Position numbers and translations under genes: made by a program
The notes under the pieces: generated by a model
What the model saw: only the letters and a program-made list of their open reading frames with translations
Told to the model about the DNA's origin: nothing
Databases searched by the model: none
Shown here: piece after piece, positions 42,267 through 50,628 of the stretch
Numbering within the stretch: the stretch's first letter is position 1
How the letters are laid out: every line of letters starts with the position of its first letter
Assembly (NCBI GenBank): GCA_002492525.1
Contig: DKZA01000030.1
Coordinates: forward strand, 1 to 55,844
Source: Lachnospiraceae bacterium UBA7086
GTDB lineage: Bacteria; Bacillota; Clostridia; Lachnospirales; Lachnospiraceae
DNA length: 55,844 nt
Reading direction: 5' to 3'

Positions 42267-43586
42267 ATGAATAAAGTAGTAAAATTTGGCGGAAGTTCTC
42301 TTGCCAGTGCAGAGCAGTTTAAGAAAGTGGAGACGATTATCCGCGCGGACAAAGAACGGCGTTTTGTAGTGCCCTCCGCACCGGGTAAACGTTCCTCCGA
42401 CGATACGAAAGTGACGGATATGTTGTATGCCTGTTATGAGCTGGCGGAGAAAGATCAGGATTTTACGGGGCAGCTTCAGGCAATCAAGAACAGATATCTG
42501 GAAATTATCGAGGGCCTTGCACTGGATCTTTCCCTGGAAGATGAATTTCGGGTTATCGAAGAAAATTTTAGAAATAAGGCGGGAGCTGATTATGCAGCTT
42601 CGAGAGGAGAATATTTAAACGGCATTATCATGGCACAGTATCTGGGATTTGAATTTGTGGATGCTGCTGCGGTGATTCGTTTTAGAGAAGATGGTGAATA
42701 TGATCCGGAACTCACCAATCAGCTGATGCGGGAGCGGCTGTTGGCGGTGGATTCCGCGGTGGTGCCCGGATTTTATGGAGCTTATGCAGATGGGACCGTG
42801 AAGACATTTTCCAGAGGCGGTTCCGACATTACCGGTTCTATTGTAGCAAGAGCCATCAAGGCAAACGTTTATGAGAACTGGACGGATGTGTCGGGTTTTC
42901 TGATTGCAGATCCGAGAATCATTTATAAACCTGAGGGAATTGAGACGATCACTTACAGGGAGCTGCGGGAGCTGGCATATATGGGAGCATCGGTTCTGCA
43001 CGAGGACGCCATATTCCCCGTGAGGAGTGAAGGAATTCCTATCAATATCCGTAATACGAACGCACCCAATGACAGCGGCACCTGGATCGTGGAGAGTACC
43101 TGTCAGAAATCTAAGTATGTAATTACCGGTATTGCCGGTAAAAGAGGATTTTGCGCGGTCAATATCGAGAAAGAAATGATGAACTCGGAAATCGGTTTTG
43201 GACGAAAAGTATTACAGGCTTTCGAGGAGAACGGAATCTCTTTTGAACACGTTCCTTCCGGTATTGATACGATGACGGTGTTTGTACATCAGGATGAGTT
43301 TATGCATAAGGAACAGCAGGTGGTGTCCGGCATCCACAGACTTGCCGATCCCGATGCCATCGACATAGAAGCAGATCTGGCATTGATTGCCGTGGTTGGA
43401 CGGGGAATGAAATCTACACGCGGTACGGCAGGCAGAATCTTTTCGGCGCTGGCGCATGCCAATGTCAATGTTAAGATGATAGATCAGGGTTCCAGTGAGC
43501 TGAATATCATCATTGGGGTGGCCAATGCAGATTTTGAGACCGCTATCAAGGCAATTTATGATATTTTTGTGTTAGCACAGATATAA
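42267..43586 (+). CDS. lysC: Aspartokinase
   Basis: First enzyme of the aspartate family. The 439-residue protein starts MNKVVKFGGSSLASAEQF, followed by the kinase core (FSRGGSDITGSIVARA; ENWTDVSGFLIADPRI) and two C-terminal ACT domains (about 300-439; LALIAVVGRGMKSTRGTAGR) that bind lysine or threonine. This single-chain arrangement with an undivided kinase resembles class III-like clostridial enzymes. ATG 42267 lacks an ideal Shine-Dalgarno (TGGAG, 14 bases); the longer frame from 42231 has no better site. No lysine riboswitch is visible in the 72-bp gap. Confidence 0.93.
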   Translation: MNKVVKFGGSSLASAEQFKKVETIIRADKERRFVVPSAPGKRSSDDTKVTDMLYACYELAEKDQDFTGQLQAIKNRYLEIIEGLALDLSLEDEFRVIEENFRNKAGADYAASRGEYLNGIIMAQYLGFEFVDAAAVIRFREDGEYDPELTNQLMRERLLAVDSAVVPGFYGAYADGTVKTFSRGGSDITGSIVARAIKANVYENWTDVSGFLIADPRIIYKPEGIETITYRELRELAYMGASVLHEDAIFPVRSEGIPINIRNTNAPNDSGTWIVESTCQKSKYVITGIAGKRGFCAVNIEKEMMNSEIGFGRKVLQAFEENGISFEHVPSGIDTMTVFVHQDEFMHKEQQVVSGIHRLADPDAIDIEADLALIAVVGRGMKSTRGTAGRIFSALAHANVNVKMIDQGSSELNIIIGVANADFETAIKAIYDIFVLAQI

Positions 43587-43751
43587 TTTTTACATAAAAG
43601 AAGATAAAATAGAAAGCTTTTTTGTATATTTTTATCAAAAAATGTTTATTTCTCTTTACGGTTATGGTAAACTAGTACTAATGTTGGAGCGGTCATGGGG
43701 GACAAGGGCTACAATATTACGAATCATAGGTAACATATCGTGGAGGGAAAT

Positions 43752-45704
43752 ATGGCGAATCAACAGTTAGAGGCGTTGGTATATACCAACGAGAAGTGTG
43801 TGGGGTGTCATAAGTGTATTTCTGTATGTCCTGTTCTGACGGCCAATCACGCGGTGGAGGAAAACGGACAGAATAAGATTATGGTGGACGGCAAACAGTG
43901 TATTGCCTGCGGCGCCTGTTTTGATGCCTGTGCCCATCAGGCAAGGAGTTATCGTGATGACACGGAACGCTTTTTTGAGGATTTAAAAAACGGGGAAAAG
44001 ATATCACTTTTACTTGCACCGGCTTTTCTGGCAAATTATCCGAAAGAGTATGCTGCTGTTCTGGGCGGTCTTAAGAAGCTAGGTGTGAATCGTATCATCA
44101 GCATCAGTTTCGGTGCAGATATCACAACATGGGGATATATTAAGTATATTACGGAGCATCATTTTACGGGAGGCATATCGCAGCCTTGTCCTGCTGTCGT
44201 GGGGTATATTGAGAAGTATATACCGGAATTGATTCCGCGCCTTGTGCCGGTACATTCTCCCATGATGTGCGGGGCAATCTATGTTAAGAAATATATGAAG
44301 GTGCCGGACAAACTGGCGTTCATCAGTCCCTGTGTGGCGAAGAAGAACGAGATTGATGATCCCAACTGCGGCGGTTATATTTCTTATAATGTGACATTTG
44401 ATCATCTGATGCGCTACGTGAGGGAACATGGTATTTCCGGCCCGGCAGTGAAGGATGAGATTGAGTACGGTCTGGGATCTATTTATCCGATGCCAGGCGG
44501 GCTGAAAGAGAATGTATATTGGTTCTGCGGGGAAGATGTTTTTATCAGACAGATTGAGGGCGAGAAGCATGCCTATGAGTTTTTAGAAGATTATAAGGAG
44601 AGAGTGCTCGGCGGAAAGGAACTGCCATTTATGGTGGATGCACTCAACTGTGCGAAAGGCTGTATCTATGGCCCGGGCGTGGAGGAAGAGAAGAACAGGT
44701 CAGATGACACTCTTTATGAACTGCAAAAGATCAGGGAAGTGAGCAAATGGAACGATAAGAAACATGCTTTCAGCAGGAAACTCACACCAAAGCAGAGACT
44801 GGACAGACTTAACAGGCAGTTTAAGGATTTGGATATCAAGGATTTTATCAGACATTATTCTGACAAATCCAAAGGACTGGAGATCAAACATCCGGATACG
44901 GCGCAGCTTGATGCCATCTTTGCATCGATGGAGAAACACACCCCGGTTCAGCAGGCAATGAACTGTTCCGCCTGTGGATATTCTACCTGTGCGGATATGG
45001 CAGCAGCCATTCATAATGAATGTAATAACAGGAATAATTGTATCCAATACATAAAGAGTAAGGTGGAAGAAGAAAGCGAAGCTGCAAAACAGATGGCTTC
45101 TGAAGTGGAAGACAGAAATACGGCACTGAAAGCCCAAAATGATCAGATTGCAGATCTGCTCGTGATGGTGCAGGAGGACTTTGACAGTCTGGATACTTCT
45201 ATCAGCGAAATGTCTATCGGTAATAACAGTAATGCAGAGGAGAGCACAGGGATCTCGGCGTCTATGAGTGATGTGGTATCTTTCTGTGATCAGCTGAAAG
45301 AAGCGCTTGAGAGGATTCAGGAGATGCTTGTGAAGCTGGAAGAAAATAATGAAGAGATTACCAATGTGGCGGAGGAGACCAACCTTCTTGCTCTTAACGC
45401 AAGTATTGAGGCGGCAAGGGCAGGAGAGTCCGGCAGAGGGTTTGCGATCATTGCAGAAAATATTAAGAAACTGGCTGATCTGTCAAAGGATACGGCAGGC
45501 GACAGCGACTCTAATAAAGAACAGATTCAGCAGGCGATCACACAACTATTGGGAAGAGCGAATAAACTGATTGAAGTGATCGATGGTGTTAATGTGAGAG
45601 TGACAAATCTGGCGGCATCTACGGAGGAGATCGCAGCATCTGCTGATATGGTAAGTACTATCTCAACGGATCTGAAAGAAAAACTTACACAGTTAAATTC
45701 ATAA
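43752..45704 (+). CDS. [FeFe]-hydrogenase-like soluble chemoreceptor
   Basis: A 650-residue cytoplasmic fusion. It contains a two-[4Fe-4S] ferredoxin domain (C16/19/22/26 and C50/53/56/60), an [FeFe]-hydrogenase-like H domain (about 80-370), a further [4Fe-4S] module (C405, C408, C413, C430), a coiled coil (about 435-465) and a methyl-accepting chemotaxis signalling tip (about 530-570; NVAEETNLLALNASIEAARAGE). All four ligands of the H-cluster cubane are kept: C146, C194, C300 and C304. The proton-transfer cysteine is Pro145 (QPCP instead of SCCP). No membrane helix exists. It is probably a redox or H2 sensor feeding the flagellar pathway. ATG 43752 follows GGAGGG. Confidence 0.88.
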   Translation: MANQQLEALVYTNEKCVGCHKCISVCPVLTANHAVEENGQNKIMVDGKQCIACGACFDACAHQARSYRDDTERFFEDLKNGEKISLLLAPAFLANYPKEYAAVLGGLKKLGVNRIISISFGADITTWGYIKYITEHHFTGGISQPCPAVVGYIEKYIPELIPRLVPVHSPMMCGAIYVKKYMKVPDKLAFISPCVAKKNEIDDPNCGGYISYNVTFDHLMRYVREHGISGPAVKDEIEYGLGSIYPMPGGLKENVYWFCGEDVFIRQIEGEKHAYEFLEDYKERVLGGKELPFMVDALNCAKGCIYGPGVEEEKNRSDDTLYELQKIREVSKWNDKKHAFSRKLTPKQRLDRLNRQFKDLDIKDFIRHYSDKSKGLEIKHPDTAQLDAIFASMEKHTPVQQAMNCSACGYSTCADMAAAIHNECNNRNNCIQYIKSKVEEESEAAKQMASEVEDRNTALKAQNDQIADLLVMVQEDFDSLDTSISEMSIGNNSNAEESTGISASMSDVVSFCDQLKEALERIQEMLVKLEENNEEITNVAEETNLLALNASIEAARAGESGRGFAIIAENIKKLADLSKDTAGDSDSNKEQIQQAITQLLGRANKLIEVIDGVNVRVTNLAASTEEIAASADMVSTISTDLKEKLTQLNS

Positions 45705-45722
45705 CTTTTTTAGAGAAGGATT

Positions 45723-45770
45723 ATATAGAAACAGGACTCAGCGGGGGAAAAGCGAGTCCTGTTTCTATAT
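45723..45770. terminator. Strong bidirectional terminator
   Basis: A perfect 17-bp stem, ATATAGAAACAGGACTC with GAGTCCTGTTTCTATAT, lies between convergent genes. Confidence 0.88.
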
Positions 45771-45793
45771 GCTTGTATATTATGTAAACTAAT

Positions 45794-46429
45794 TTAATAA
45801 CCGAGCGGTTCACCGGTCAGATATACTTTAATTCTGCCAGGGTGCATACTCCTTCTGGTTACCACGATCTGATTGCAGAAACATTCCGGGGCAAGACAAT
45901 CATGGCAGACACCGGAAACGGCACAGGGAAGGTGGCGTTCCAAACGAATCGCATTGGCCGGAGAGGCCATATTACGCACGCGGGCAACCCCTTCCGGCAC
46001 ACTGGTTACGACTTTGTTCATGCCGGCAATAATGATTACATGGCTGGGACCTTGTATCAGACAGGCAACACGATTTCCGTTGCCGTCGATGTTGATCAAG
46101 ATTCCATCTGTGGTGATGGCGTTGGTACTCATAAGATAATAGTCGGCCAGTACTGTCCTGGCATAAATTTGTCTGGCTTCTTCGGGAGTCTTGGCTAAAG
46201 AACGATCCAATAGCTCATAACCGCCCTTTTGGATGTTGTCCATCAGGCCACATTCTTTGATACTTTCGCTGCCGCCCCAGCCAATCACGGCACCTTTGGG
46301 CAGAGTGGACAGGATCGCTTCGGTACAGGCAGCGGCCGATTCAAAATAAAAGCCCTCCATGTTTCTTTTTTCCAGATTTTTAATAATGGTTTCTGCTTGT
46401 CTAGATAAGGCAGTCTGTTTGTGTGACAT
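45794..46429 (-). CDS. LUD-domain protein (LutC-like)
   Basis: A 211-residue protein of the LUD (DUF162) family found in lactate utilisation proteins LutB/LutC. Characteristic are KGAVIGWGGSESIKECG, ADYYLMSTNAITTDGILINIDGNGNRV and HVIIIAGMNKVV. The C-terminal CHDCLAPECFC supplies a Cys cluster. No lutA/lutB partner is adjacent, so the substrate is open. ATG 46429 with GAGGG upstream is chosen over 46474, which has no ribosome-binding site. Convergent with the chemoreceptor gene. Confidence 0.85.
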   Translation of the reverse strand: MSHKQTALSRQAETIIKNLEKRNMEGFYFESAAACTEAILSTLPKGAVIGWGGSESIKECGLMDNIQKGGYELLDRSLAKTPEEARQIYARTVLADYYLMSTNAITTDGILINIDGNGNRVACLIQGPSHVIIIAGMNKVVTSVPEGVARVRNMASPANAIRLERHLPCAVSGVCHDCLAPECFCNQIVVTRRSMHPGRIKVYLTGEPLGY

Positions 46430-46614
46430 AATAATCCCTCGATTCTTAGAAATATTTTGATAAAAGTATATCACTAAGATTGAAAAAAGCGCAATATAAG
46501 GTTTGTATGGAAAGGGGAGTTAACAGTTAATAGTAGAAATAAATAGATAAAATGAGATAATTATGGAGATATAACAATATAAAATAATTTCTTTAAAAAA
46601 TTTCAAAAAATGTA

Positions 46615-46642
46615 TTGACAAATTGATTTTGGATGATATAAT
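46615..46642 (+). promoter_or_regulatory. Strong promoter upstream of flagellin region
   Basis: TTGACA (46615-46620), a 16-bp spacer and TATAAT (46637-46642). It points towards a gene-poor 280-bp stretch ending in a hairpin at 46918-46957. Confidence 0.75.
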
Positions 46643-46649
46643 AAAACCA

Positions 46650-46957
46650 TAAAGAAACACTTCATATAGATAAATCTAAAGAAAGAGAGGTACGGTCCAC
46701 CAAAAACTTAAAGTAATAAGTCAGATGAATTACAAGTGAATAAGAGACCAATGAACAAACACAACAAGAAGCGGAATCGAGTACATGGTAGGGAGTAGCG
46801 AATCGAAGAGAAGAGAAGAGAAGAAAAAGACGCTACAGTATATGTATACGAGAGAAGAGGATGGAAAGAGGACGTGGAAGAAAAGCGGAGGTAAAGGCCA
46901 TTGGATAGTGTAGTTTAGAAGCGGGTATTGATTCTTATGAGAATGAATACCCGCTTC
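46650..46957 (+). ncRNA. Candidate small RNA or small-protein transcript
   Basis: A unit of about 310 bases between a consensus promoter and a GC-rich hairpin. It is purine-rich (GAGAAGAGAAGAGAAGAAA) with six GGA triplets packed into 46859-46904. The longest ORF, ATG 46785 to TAG 46913, would give a 42-residue basic peptide (MVGSSESKRREEKKKTLQYM at the start) but has only a weak ribosome-binding site. It resembles no RNA family I know. Confidence 0.45.
46918..46957 (+). terminator. Hairpin ending the candidate small transcript
   Basis: GAAGCGGGTATT pairs perfectly with AATACCCGCTTC, with an inner ATTCTTatGAGAAT stem. The tail GCTTTGCG is only weakly T-rich. The remainder, 46958-47106, is AT-rich with no gene seen. 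Confidence 0.65.
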
Positions 46958-47110
46958 GCTTTGCGTATAAATAGATATTTTCGGCTGCTGTTTTGATGAC
47001 TGCTTTGGTCATAGTACGTTTTACCGCCTGTTAAAATATAGATAATAGTTCTTTCATAAATATGTTTATCTGTTATAATAATATATATATCTTATTATAT
47101 TTGCGAACTG

Positions 47111-47146
47111 GCAAGGATGCGGAGTTCCTGGAATTCCAGGGAGGGA
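47111..47146 (+). promoter_or_regulatory. Flagellin leader with GGA motifs and palindrome
   Basis: Five GGA triplets (47115, 47121, 47130, 47140, 47144) surround the perfect palindrome CCTGGAATTCCAGG (47127-47140) and overlap the Shine-Dalgarno AGGGAGGG. This resembles the CsrA-binding leader of Bacillus hag mRNA. No clear sigma-28 promoter was found. Confidence 0.5.
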
Positions 47147-47150
47147 TTTT

Positions 47151-48605
47151 ATGGTTATAAAACATAATTTGTCGGCTCTCAATGCAAACAGAATGTTTGG
47201 GCAGACCACAAAGACGAAAGCTAAAAATATGGAAAAGCTGGCATCAGGATATCGAATTAACCGGGCGGCAGATGATGCGGCGGGGCTTTTTATATCTGAA
47301 AAGATGCGACGGCAGATCAGAGGGCTCTCCCAGGCATCGGCCAATTGCCAGGAAGGTATTTCTCTGGTACAGATTGCAGACGGTGCGATGGAGGAGGTCA
47401 GTGATATGCTTCATCGCGGTACAGAGTTGTGCATTAAAGCTGCAAATGGGACCCTTACTGTGGAAGACCGTAATTTTATTCAGATGGAAATTGAACAGCT
47501 TCTTAAGGAGATTAACAGTATCGGAGAGAGAACCACCTATAATGAGATACCGATACTACAGGGAACCGGGTTTCAGTTTGATGAGGCTGACCCTTCGATT
47601 ATTACTGTTGGCGGGCTGCCGAAGTGGGTGCCGGTAGGTTCAAAAGGCAATCTGAATGAAGAGTACACTACACAGGAGAAATATGATTATACGGATGTGA
47701 ACAACAATCCGGCGACAGCGGTTTTTGATATTACCCACGAAGCGGCAACGATAGATTTCAGAAAGTTCATAGGTTCGGAAAGTCAGATCAACGAACTGAT
47801 TGGAAACGGATTTTACAGCACATGCTGTACCTGTACCAATCATTATAGTGTTAAATTTACCAAGGGAACTTCCAGTTCCATGGAAATCAGTGGTAATCAT
47901 TATATCTATAATATAGGAATTGAAGGCACGAAGGATGCGTCCGAACTGATTCAGCGTATTCTGCAGGGAACAGATAACGGAAATCCACGGAATCATTTTA
48001 CGAAGATGGTGGAAGATAACGGCAGACTGATCATTTATGATGATCGATGTAATGCACCTTGGCCCAACCTGCCTGTTGGTAATGGTGTTACGCCCGGGAG
48101 CTGGGACGGCTGGAAGAATGCCCAGTTTTGGATTCAGGCTCATGATGTGTACGGCAGATTTGGTCCGGGTGTCGCTTATTCTGTAGATGACTGGCGTGAT
48201 TTTGCCAGATACCAGAACGTGCATATACAGGCTGGATGCGAGCCGGGACAACATATTAAGATAGATCTTCCTTTTATATCCACGTTTGTGATGGAAATCA
48301 GCCAGGTGGATGCAAGGACGCAGGACGGAGCTGATGCGGGAATCGTCGCGTTTAAAAAAGCGATAGAATATGTGAGCGGCGAAAGAAGCCGAATGGGATC
48401 CTATCAAAACCGGTTGGAGCATACGATCAATAATTTAGATAATGTAGTGGAAAATACACAGGCATCCGAATCCAGGATACGTGATGCAGATATAGCCAAG
48501 CTGATGGTAGAACATGTAACAAATCAGGTTTTATCACAGACGGGACAGGCAATGATGGCACAGAGTAATCAGAACAGGGAATGGATATTGAGTTTGTTAC
48601 AATAA
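47151..48605 (+). CDS. fliC: Flagellin
   Basis: The filament subunit, 484 residues. The N-terminal D0/D1 (1-140; VIKHNLSALNANRMF, LASGYRINRAADDAAG) and C-terminal D1/D0 (395-484; ESRIRDADIAKLMVEHVTNQ, GQAMMAQSNQN) are complete. The TLR5-contact segment is close to consensus (LHRGTELCIKAANG, R89). The central 255 residues are unlike common flagellins and may be surface-exposed variable domain. There are seven cysteines (C66, C94, C225, C226, C228, C300, C363), rare in flagellins. Strong AGGGAGGG precedes ATG 47151. It is an isolated gene with its own terminator. Confidence 0.93.
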   Translation: MVIKHNLSALNANRMFGQTTKTKAKNMEKLASGYRINRAADDAAGLFISEKMRRQIRGLSQASANCQEGISLVQIADGAMEEVSDMLHRGTELCIKAANGTLTVEDRNFIQMEIEQLLKEINSIGERTTYNEIPILQGTGFQFDEADPSIITVGGLPKWVPVGSKGNLNEEYTTQEKYDYTDVNNNPATAVFDITHEAATIDFRKFIGSESQINELIGNGFYSTCCTCTNHYSVKFTKGTSSSMEISGNHYIYNIGIEGTKDASELIQRILQGTDNGNPRNHFTKMVEDNGRLIIYDDRCNAPWPNLPVGNGVTPGSWDGWKNAQFWIQAHDVYGRFGPGVAYSVDDWRDFARYQNVHIQAGCEPGQHIKIDLPFISTFVMEISQVDARTQDGADAGIVAFKKAIEYVSGERSRMGSYQNRLEHTINNLDNVVENTQASESRIRDADIAKLMVEHVTNQVLSQTGQAMMAQSNQNREWILSLLQ

Positions 48606-48626
48606 TGTTAGAAATTGGATGAAAGA

Positions 48627-48668
48627 AAAGCGTCTTGGGGATCAGTTAACCCGAGACGCTTTTGTTGT
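48627..48668 (+). terminator. Flagellin terminator
   Basis: AAAAGCGTCTTGGG pairs with CCCGAGACGCTTTT, followed by GTTG. Confidence 0.85.
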
Positions 48669-48890
48669 ATGGCAGATAGGCAGCCTGTAATGGAAAGGTG
48701 CTGGTAATTTAGGGGAAAAAGAAAAAATATGGTGGCTTTTTTTATCAAAATAGGTTATAGTATAATTGCATTATACTATATATTGTATGTTGGAATGTTT
48801 TACATACAGATAATGGCGTAAGAACCATAAAAGAGAATGATACAATCGACAGTTCACAGTCACAGGATATGGAAAGGATACGGTTTTAAT

Positions 48891-50354
48891 ATGGGAAAGC
48901 TGTTTAACAGGAGAAAAGGACGCTCAGAAGAGGACTATGATGAAGAAGACTTCGAGGATGATGAAGAATTAGACGATGAAGATGACGATGACGATGAAGA
49001 TGACGACGATGAAGATGACGACGAGGATGATGAGGAAGAAGATGAAGAAGACAGACGCGAATATCGTCATAAGAGACGTGTACGTAATCAGGTGATAGCC
49101 TACTCTGTAGTTCTGATCTTTTTTTTGGCCTTGGTGACAGGCGGCATACTTCTTGGAAGTAAGGCGGCTTCTGCACTGAAGGAAAAGAAACAGGCAGAAG
49201 AACTCGTAAAACAGCAGGAGGAAGCGGAGGAACAGGAGGCGGAAGAAGTAGTGATTGATACGCCGGAGCCGGTAGTGGAAGAAAACGATGAGGATATCTA
49301 TGAGGAAATGGTAGAGACTTCTATTGCCGATATGCCGTTAGAGGATAAAATTGCCGGTCTTTTCATCGTAACACCGGAAGCTATCACTGGCGTGACAACA
49401 GCTACCCAAGCAGGCACAGGGACGCAGGAGGCGCTCAGTCAGTATCCGGTCGGAGGACTGATTTATTTTGGACAGAATATATTGGATGAGGAACAGATCA
49501 AGGATATGCTATCCAAAACCAAAACCATGAGCAATTACAGGATTTTCCTGGCAGTGGATGAGGAAGGCGGATCAGTCAGCCGGGTAGCAAACAGCAGTGT
49601 AGAAGTGACTAAGGTGGATTCCATGGCATCAATCGGAGAAGGAGGAGATCCCGCCAAAGCACAGGAAGGCGGGGTGGTAATTGGATCCTATTTGAAAGAA
49701 ATAGGATTTAATCTTGATTTTGCGCCTGTGGCGGATGTGGTGCCGGAGGGTGGTAATAGCGTGTTGGGAGATCGGTCTTTTGGCTCTGACCCTGAGGCTG
49801 CCGCCGAAATGGTCAGTAATTTTGTGACAGGATTGGAAAGTACGGGGGTGAGCTCCTGCCTGAAACATTTTCCGGGGTTGGGAGAGGCAACGGAAGATAC
49901 CCATGAGACCTGGACAGAAATTACGAAAACGCTGGATGAGATGAGGGCTTCTGATTTTATTCCTTTTCAGGCAGGCATAGAGGCGGGGGCGGATTTTGTG
50001 ATGGTCAGTCATGTGGTTGCACCGTCAGTGGATCCAAATTCTCTGCCCAGCTCCCTGTCGGAAAAGATGATAACGGATATTTTGAGAAATGAACTGGGGT
50101 TTGAAGGTGTGATCATTACAGATGCGCTGAATATGAAGGCTATTACTGATTATTATTCGCCGGAGGACGCGGCTGTGATGGCCATAGAGGCAGGGGCGGA
50201 TATGCTTTTGATGCCGGAAGATTATAATAAAGCTTATGAGGCAGTTCTGGCGGCAGTGCAGGATGGCACGATTTCGGAAGAACGGATCAATGATTCATTG
50301 CGTCGGATTTACCGGGTAAAGTGCGAGGAAGACAGGCGGGGGTTAGAAGAATAA
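48891..50354 (+). CDS. Membrane-anchored GH3 / NagZ-like enzyme with polyacidic tail
   Basis: A 487-residue type II membrane protein. Residues 12-54 are almost all Asp/Glu, followed by a basic stretch (55-66), a membrane helix (68-89), an acidic coiled linker (90-145), and an extracellular GH3 domain (about 150-480). NagZ-type features are AVDEEGGSVSRV, KHFPGLGEATEDTH (with the D-x-H acid/base loop) and the nucleophile Asp in IITDALNMKA. KHFPGLG has Leu where many NagZ have His. It probably removes N-acetylglucosamine from wall muropeptides outside the cell. ATG 48891 is chosen over 48837; GGAAAGGA lies 12 bases upstream. Confidence 0.85.
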   Translation: MGKLFNRRKGRSEEDYDEEDFEDDEELDDEDDDDDEDDDDEDDDEDDEEEDEEDRREYRHKRRVRNQVIAYSVVLIFFLALVTGGILLGSKAASALKEKKQAEELVKQQEEAEEQEAEEVVIDTPEPVVEENDEDIYEEMVETSIADMPLEDKIAGLFIVTPEAITGVTTATQAGTGTQEALSQYPVGGLIYFGQNILDEEQIKDMLSKTKTMSNYRIFLAVDEEGGSVSRVANSSVEVTKVDSMASIGEGGDPAKAQEGGVVIGSYLKEIGFNLDFAPVADVVPEGGNSVLGDRSFGSDPEAAAEMVSNFVTGLESTGVSSCLKHFPGLGEATEDTHETWTEITKTLDEMRASDFIPFQAGIEAGADFVMVSHVVAPSVDPNSLPSSLSEKMITDILRNELGFEGVIITDALNMKAITDYYSPEDAAVMAIEAGADMLLMPEDYNKAYEAVLAAVQDGTISEERINDSLRRIYRVKCEEDRRGLEE

Positions 50355-50506
50355 AGTAAGTATACATTTTTGTGCTGTTCGAGATTCTGAAACTGAATTG
50401 TCGATGTAACCTTTTCTAATATCAAGATGGGGAAGGTGAGCGCAAGGCATACAAGGCATATATGACAAAATAAGAGGGGAAAAATTCTACAGTATTGCAC
50501 AAAGAA

Positions 50507-50556
50507 AAACGTTTTTTCACTCAATATATTTACAAACTAAAAATATATGGTAAAAT
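50507..50556 (+). promoter_or_regulatory. lacI-type gene promoter with operator-like site
   Basis: TTTACA (50529-50534), a 16-bp spacer and TAAAAT (50551-50556). AAAACGTTTTTTC at 50507-50519 resembles the GGTAAAACGTTTCGCTAA sites downstream and may allow autoregulation. Confidence 0.45.
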
Positions 50557-50628
50557 GCATAGTAAAATTATTTGCTATGGGGGGTTAGAATAAGAATCAG
50601 CAAGAGATTGTTGATTTAAAGTAGTGAA

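Noticed and set aside
46430..47150. Sigma-28 flagellin promoter
   Set aside because: No TAAA-N15-CCGATA-like pair could be found before fliC with confidence.
47640..48422. Reverse-strand ORF of 260 codons inside flagellin
   Set aside because: Antisense shadow of a clear flagellin gene; no family resemblance.
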